NCBI GenBank assembly: GCA_043800105.1
Contig: JAZDNJ010000085.1
Span: forward strand, 1-16,803
Reading direction: 5' to 3'
DNA length: 16,803 bases
From: JAFGTE01 sp043800105
GTDB taxonomy: Bacteria; Patescibacteriota; Gracilibacteria; UM-FILTER-43-11
Of the stretch, positions 13,132-16,803 are shown one piece after another. The position numbers and the translations under genes are program-made. Positions within the stretch are counted from its first letter, which is position 1, and each line of letters begins with the position of its first letter. A model generated the notes under the pieces. The model saw only the letters and a list, made by a program, of their open reading frames with translations. It was not told the DNA's origin and searched no databases.

Positions 13132-13881
13132 CTAATCCCCCAGGTAGGCCTCAATAACCTCGGGTTTAGATTTAACATGTCCAAACGTTCCCTCAGCAAT
13201 CTTCGAACCCGCATCCAAAACAATCACATGGTCGCAGATTTCGGAAATTAATCGCATATCGTGCTCCACAAACATAATGGTGCGACCGCTTTTCACGAGC
13301 TCATAAATTAGCCCCTTGATCACTTTAATCATTTCCGGAAAAAGACCTGAGAAAGGCTCATCCAAAAGAACCAGCCTGCTTTCGTACATGAAGATTTTGA
13401 GGATTTCGATCAGTTTACTCTGGCCAAAAGACAAATTCCTCGCCAGAGAATTCGCTCTGTTCTCAAGTCCAACTTTTCTCAGGAGATCACGCGCCTTCCT
13501 TTTTTCATTCTCAAATTCTTCCTTCAAAATCCTGTGACCAAAAAACACCCGACGCAGGTTCACCGGATTCAGATATTTGCTTCCCAACAACAAATTTTCG
13601 AGTACCGTGATCTGAGGAAGCAGTTTGCTGTCCTGAAAAGTACGCGCAATACCCAAATGGTTGATCTGGTCAGGCGTCTTACCCACAAGCTCTATCCCAT
13701 CAAACCTGATGGAACCGCTGTTAACCGGAAACAGATTAAAAAGAGCATTATAAAAGCTGGACTTCCCTGCCCCGTTTGGCCCGATAAGCCCCGTAATCGA
13801 CCCATCTTTTACATCAAAAGAAAGATTGTTGAGGATTTTGAGCCCGCCGATGTGGAGATTAATATCTCGAACTTGGAGCAT
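13132..13881 (-). CDS. livG: Branched-chain amino acid ABC transporter ATPase LivG
   Basis: A 249-residue ATP-binding subunit with Walker A GPNGAGKSS, Q-loop ARTFQDSKLLPQITVLENLL, signature LSFGQ, Walker B LVLLDEPFSGLFPE and the switch His in MFVEHDM. The ending EGTFGHVKSKPEVIEAYLGD is characteristic of LivG-type subunits. The ATG at 13881 (MLQVRDINLHIGG) is preferred over an upstream start at 13950, which would overlap livM by 62 bp and add a hydrophobic stretch foreign to the family. It lies 7 bp after the livM stop. The signature motif reads LSFGQ, as in many LivG proteins. Confidence 0.92.
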   Translation of the reverse strand: MLQVRDINLHIGGLKILNNLSFDVKDGSITGLIGPNGAGKSSFYNALFNLFPVNSGSIRFDGIELVGKTPDQINHLGIARTFQDSKLLPQITVLENLLLGSKYLNPVNLRRVFFGHRILKEEFENEKRKARDLLRKVGLENRANSLARNLSFGQSKLIEILKIFMYESRLVLLDEPFSGLFPEMIKVIKGLIYELVKSGRTIMFVEHDMRLISEICDHVIVLDAGSKIAEGTFGHVKSKPEVIEAYLGD

Positions 13882-13888
13882 GAAGAGT

Positions 13889-14755
13889 TTATATTTTATA
13901 TTCTCCCAGTAAACCCTGAGGGCGTAAGTACATAACCAAAATAAGAACAAGGCCGTAAATCATCTGCTGAACTTCGGCCAGAATGGAAGGTGGAAGGCCT
14001 AGAAACCTAAGAGCCTCCGGCACCAGAATCAAAATTAAGGCTCCCAAAACCGACCCCTTCAGACTGGCCATTCCGCCGAGTATCACCATGATCAAAATCA
14101 GTACCGACGGCATAAGTTCAAAAAGCTTGGGTTCAATAAAGGTCAGGAAAGTCGCTGTAAAACTGCCGGCAATCGCCGCAAAAATCGCACCTACCACAAA
14201 AACACTTCGCTGATACCTCAAAACATTATGACCATTCACCGCAACCACTGTCTGATTCTCCCGAATCCCTTTTATAATAATTCCATAGGGCGACCTGGTA
14301 ATTCGCCTGAAGAAGAAGTAAGTGATCAGAGCCACAAGTAAAACCAAGGCAAAGAATAAAGGTTTGCTGAAAAAATTAAGCCCAAAAATCTCCGGAGCCA
14401 TAATGCCTTTAATCCCAAGCGGCCCCTTCGTCAGATCCGTCCAGTTCAGCATCACGTTGAACATGATGATGGAAAAACCGAATGAAACGAGCACCAGCGA
14501 ATCTTCTTTTAATTTCAGAATCGGAAAGGAAGCGAGATAGGCGATCACACCCGTCAGAACCATTCCCACCATCACCGACGGAACGAAGCTAAAGCCATAT
14601 TGGGTCGTTAAAACCGCCGTACTGTAAGCCCCGATTCCATAAAAGGTCGCATGACTAAGTGAAAGGATACCTGTATAGCCCGCCACATAATTCAAACTCA
14701 TCGAAAGGATCGAAAAGATCGTGACAACAATGGCGAGGTGTAAAACGTAATCCAT
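13889..14755 (-). CDS. livM: Branched-chain amino acid ABC transporter permease LivM
   Basis: A 288-residue polytopic membrane protein with about eight hydrophobic segments. Family landmarks are LNYVAGYTGILSLSHATFYGIGAY near the N-terminus, PYGIIIKGIRENQTVVAVNGHNV in a cytoplasmic loop, and the coupling-region motif GGMASLKGSVLGALILI followed by the C-terminal YLRPQGLLGEYKI. It forms the membrane channel with LivH. Its ATG directly abuts the livH stop codon, so translation is probably coupled. Confidence 0.9.
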   Translation of the reverse strand: MDYVLHLAIVVTIFSILSMSLNYVAGYTGILSLSHATFYGIGAYSTAVLTTQYGFSFVPSVMVGMVLTGVIAYLASFPILKLKEDSLVLVSFGFSIIMFNVMLNWTDLTKGPLGIKGIMAPEIFGLNFFSKPLFFALVLLVALITYFFFRRITRSPYGIIIKGIRENQTVVAVNGHNVLRYQRSVFVVGAIFAAIAGSFTATFLTFIEPKLFELMPSVLILIMVILGGMASLKGSVLGALILILVPEALRFLGLPPSILAEVQQMIYGLVLILVMYLRPQGLLGEYKI

Positions 14756-15625
14756 TTAGTTTGAAATTTGCACTTTATTAAACATGCCCTGAGGCAAAAA
14801 GAGCAGAAAAACCGTGAGCAGAATAAAGGCGGTCACTTCCTGCCACCCACCACCAAGGTAATAAATGCCGATATTTTCGACCACTCCAAGAAGAAGGCCA
14901 CCGAGCATGGCGCCTCTCATACTTCCAATACCCCCTATTATGGATGCAATGATGGCTTTCAGAACAAGAAAGAGTCCGTAAGTCGGCTTCACACCGATTT
15001 CGAGTGACACCATAGTGCCGGCGACGGAACTGATAAAAGTGCCGACAAAGAAAACTATCAGGATTATCTGATTCGTCCTTAGCCCCAGAACGGTCGTCAG
15101 TTCAGCATTGTCACCAATGGCCCTAATAGCCATGCCGTATTTGGTACAATTCAGAAACAATTCCAGCAAAATCACCAACAACAGCGACGTAAACAAAATA
15201 ACCAACTGATTAAAAGTAATGGTGACGCCCAAAAAGTGATAGCCCTCTTTAATGGTATCGCTAATAGAAATTGAATAAGTATTATTCTTCCAAATCAGCG
15301 CGATCAGATTCTGAACCATGATGAGCGCCCCAAAAGACACTACCATCATAACCAGACTGGAAACCTTCTTGTCCATTAGCGGTTTATAGAGCCACTGCCA
15401 GAAGGCCATGCTCAAAAGGGCCGCCATGGCGGCCCCCAAGAACATACTTACAAAAAAGTTCAGTTCGAAATTAAGAAGGAAGAATCGCGTGAGATAGATA
15501 CCGAGTACCGCGATAATTCCATATAAAAGGTGAAAGAATCGAACAGATGAGAAGATGAGATTAAAGCCAATGGCCATCAGGGCGTATATGCCCCCAACAA
15601 TGATTCCATTAACCAAAATCTGCAT
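14756..15625 (-). CDS. livH: Branched-chain amino acid ABC transporter permease LivH
   Basis: A 289-residue membrane protein with several hydrophobic helices. The N-terminus (QILVNGIIVGGIYALMAIGF) and the loop TKYGMAIRAIGDNAELTTVLGLRTNQI are typical of LivH, as is GGIGSMRGAMLGGLLLGVVENI near the C-terminus, which contacts the ATPases. It starts five bases after the livK stop, within a tight livK-livH-livM-livG block. Confidence 0.9.
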   Translation of the reverse strand: MQILVNGIIVGGIYALMAIGFNLIFSSVRFFHLLYGIIAVLGIYLTRFFLLNFELNFFVSMFLGAAMAALLSMAFWQWLYKPLMDKKVSSLVMMVVSFGALIMVQNLIALIWKNNTYSISISDTIKEGYHFLGVTITFNQLVILFTSLLLVILLELFLNCTKYGMAIRAIGDNAELTTVLGLRTNQIILIVFFVGTFISSVAGTMVSLEIGVKPTYGLFLVLKAIIASIIGGIGSMRGAMLGGLLLGVVENIGIYYLGGGWQEVTAFILLTVFLLFLPQGMFNKVQISN

Positions 15626-15630
15626 GAAAA

Positions 15631-16785
15631 TTATTCGGTAACAAATACAAACTCACCATTCTTGGCAACTTTCACACCTGCAGAAACATTATTGTCTCCG
15701 TTTTCATCAAACTTAACATCGCTAGCTGCACCCTTGAACGATGGCATCGCATAAAGATAATCTTTAAGCGCAGTTCCATCATAACCAACCTCAGCAATAC
15801 CATTGGCAACTATATTTGCCGCATCGTAACCAAATAATGGAAATACAGCCGCAGACTGGGGTTCAGGTAATTTTGCAACCAACTCAGCATAGCCAGTTCT
15901 GCCCGGGTCTTCGGCCACCAAAACGGCTTTCACACCCTCAGCGGAATCTTTAGCGGTATCGAAAAAATCAGGAGCCGGAAGCGTGTCTCCGCCATAAATC
16001 TGAATATTTAATCCAAGTTCGGCCGCCTGCTTAACAGCAAAAGCGCCAACAACAGGACTTTGAGGAATAACGATTAAAACATCCGCCCCCACCTCCTGAA
16101 CCTTGGTAAGTAATGTGCGGAAGTCAGTATTATCAGCGGCAAAAGGTTCATCTAATACGGATTCTTTGCCAGCCGCCTCCAAATGTCTGGCAATCGCTCC
16201 ACGATAGGCCTGAGCGTAGTCACTCTGTTCGGTGAGTACGGCAACAGATTCAAAGCCATTCGCCAGAATATCATCCACCATGGTCTTAGCTACCTGCTCG
16301 TCAGACGGATAGTTTCTGAATACGTAGTCTCCGGCTGTCGTCACATCGGGACTGGATGAAAGCTCAGAAAAAAGCAGCACTTTGTTTGCCTCTGCAATCG
16401 GTGCAGCCGCCAGAGTTTCACCGGAACACTGACCACCCAGAATTACCTGAACTTTGTCGATGTTGATCAGCTTTTGAGCGGCATTGGCGGCATCCTGACC
16501 ATTACATTTGCCATCCTCGTAAATAACCTCGACCGTGCTGTCACCGATAGTGGGATTTTCGGAAAAATAAAGTTCAATTCCGGCTTTCACATCCTGCCCA
16601 TAGCCAGCGGCGTTTCCGGTTAAAGGTCCGATGTAGCCAATTTTGATCACATCAGGAAGTTCAACAGCCGTTTTATCAGCCTCATCACCGTCATCTAAAC
16701 CGATAGGAGCACCACCACCAAGATTACAACCAGCCAGTAACAGACTGGAAAAGAGGAGTGCCAGTAAAGTTGTTTTCTTAAACAT
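15631..16785 (-). CDS. livK: Amino acid ABC transporter substrate-binding lipoprotein (LivK-like)
   Basis: A 384-residue secreted binding protein. A basic start and hydrophobic stretch lead to a lipobox LLAGC, with Cys20 as the predicted lipidated residue. An acidic, low-complexity linker follows. The mature domain is a type I periplasmic-binding fold: IKIGYIGPLTGNAAGYGQDVKAG, GGQCSGETLAAAPIAE, the SELSSSPDVT ligand-site segment, DDILANGFESVAVLTEQSDYAQ and GYDAANIVANGI. Branched-chain amino acids are the usual ligand for such operons, but this family also binds other amino acids, amides and urea, so the substrate is unproven. It is the first gene of the operon; the 18 bases left in the window upstream show no promoter. 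Confidence 0.88.
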   Translation of the reverse strand: MFKKTTLLALLFSSLLLAGCNLGGGAPIGLDDGDEADKTAVELPDVIKIGYIGPLTGNAAGYGQDVKAGIELYFSENPTIGDSTVEVIYEDGKCNGQDAANAAQKLINIDKVQVILGGQCSGETLAAAPIAEANKVLLFSELSSSPDVTTAGDYVFRNYPSDEQVAKTMVDDILANGFESVAVLTEQSDYAQAYRGAIARHLEAAGKESVLDEPFAADNTDFRTLLTKVQEVGADVLIVIPQSPVVGAFAVKQAAELGLNIQIYGGDTLPAPDFFDTAKDSAEGVKAVLVAEDPGRTGYAELVAKLPEPQSAAVFPLFGYDAANIVANGIAEVGYDGTALKDYLYAMPSFKGAASDVKFDENGDNNVSAGVKVAKNGEFVFVTE

Positions 16786-16803
16786 AAATAAAGAATTAAA
16801 AAA

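Noticed and set aside
13882..13950. Longer livG start overlapping livM
   Set aside because: The added residues are hydrophobic and unlike LivG; the ATG at 13881 gives the standard beginning.

Overview
The window looks like a chromosomal segment of a Candidate Phyla Radiation (Patescibacteria) bacterium or a close relative. This rests on a run of very cysteine-rich proteins of a type I associate with CPR genomes, an HerA/VirD4-like ATPase with the DPHGD strand, mostly Shine-Dalgarno-free starts, apparent leaderless promoters, and short GC-rich palindromes dropped into genes. The standard code fits every large ORF; TGA is not recoded. The phylum assignment is inference, and I cannot narrow it further.

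Layout. (1) 1-1137, minus: N-terminal part of a VirD4/TraG/HerA-like conjugation ATPase that runs off the left edge. (2) 1184-12120: an accessory array. Five paralogous cysteine-rich zinc-ribbon proteins (called ZnR-1 to ZnR-5 here, all minus strand) alternate with plus-strand ORF6N-domain DNA-binding proteins (ORF6N-1, -2 and -3, the last broken by a nonsense mutation) and, in the fourth slot, a Phd/YefM-RelE toxin-antitoxin pair. (3) 12117-12308: a short ZnR C-terminal relict, a tRNA 3'-end fragment split by a GC-rich palindrome, and an intact tRNA-Arg(CCU). (4) 12332-16785, minus: a complete branched-chain-amino-acid-type ABC transporter operon, livK-livH-livM-livG-livF.

The array is the notable part. 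Each ZnR gene diverges from an ORF6N gene over a compact control region. The ORF6N promoter (TTGATA, 17 bp, TATAAT or TAAAAT) carries a GTGAAC-N4-GTTCAC palindrome filling its spacer. The ZnR promoter on the other strand has only a TATAAT box six bases before the ATG, so its mRNA should be leaderless. In all three copies the palindrome is centred 42.5 bp upstream of that ATG, the position of a class II activator. One DNA-binding protein could therefore shut off ORF6N and switch on ZnR at the same time; the ORF6N protein is the obvious candidate, unproven.

A second palindrome family (core GTCRCAA-T-TTGYGAC or GTNCCAA-W-TTGGNAC) lies in the ORF6N leaders, inside the ORF6N reading frames (coding LRSQFAT or LRFQIGT), and across the stop codons of two convergent pairs. 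The arms differ between copies but stay complementary, including inside codons. This suggests that the DNA or RNA symmetry itself is maintained. Near-identical segments, a 109-bp perfect repeat, a relict, a nonsense mutation and the toxin-antitoxin pair in an ORF6N slot show that the array is still being rearranged.
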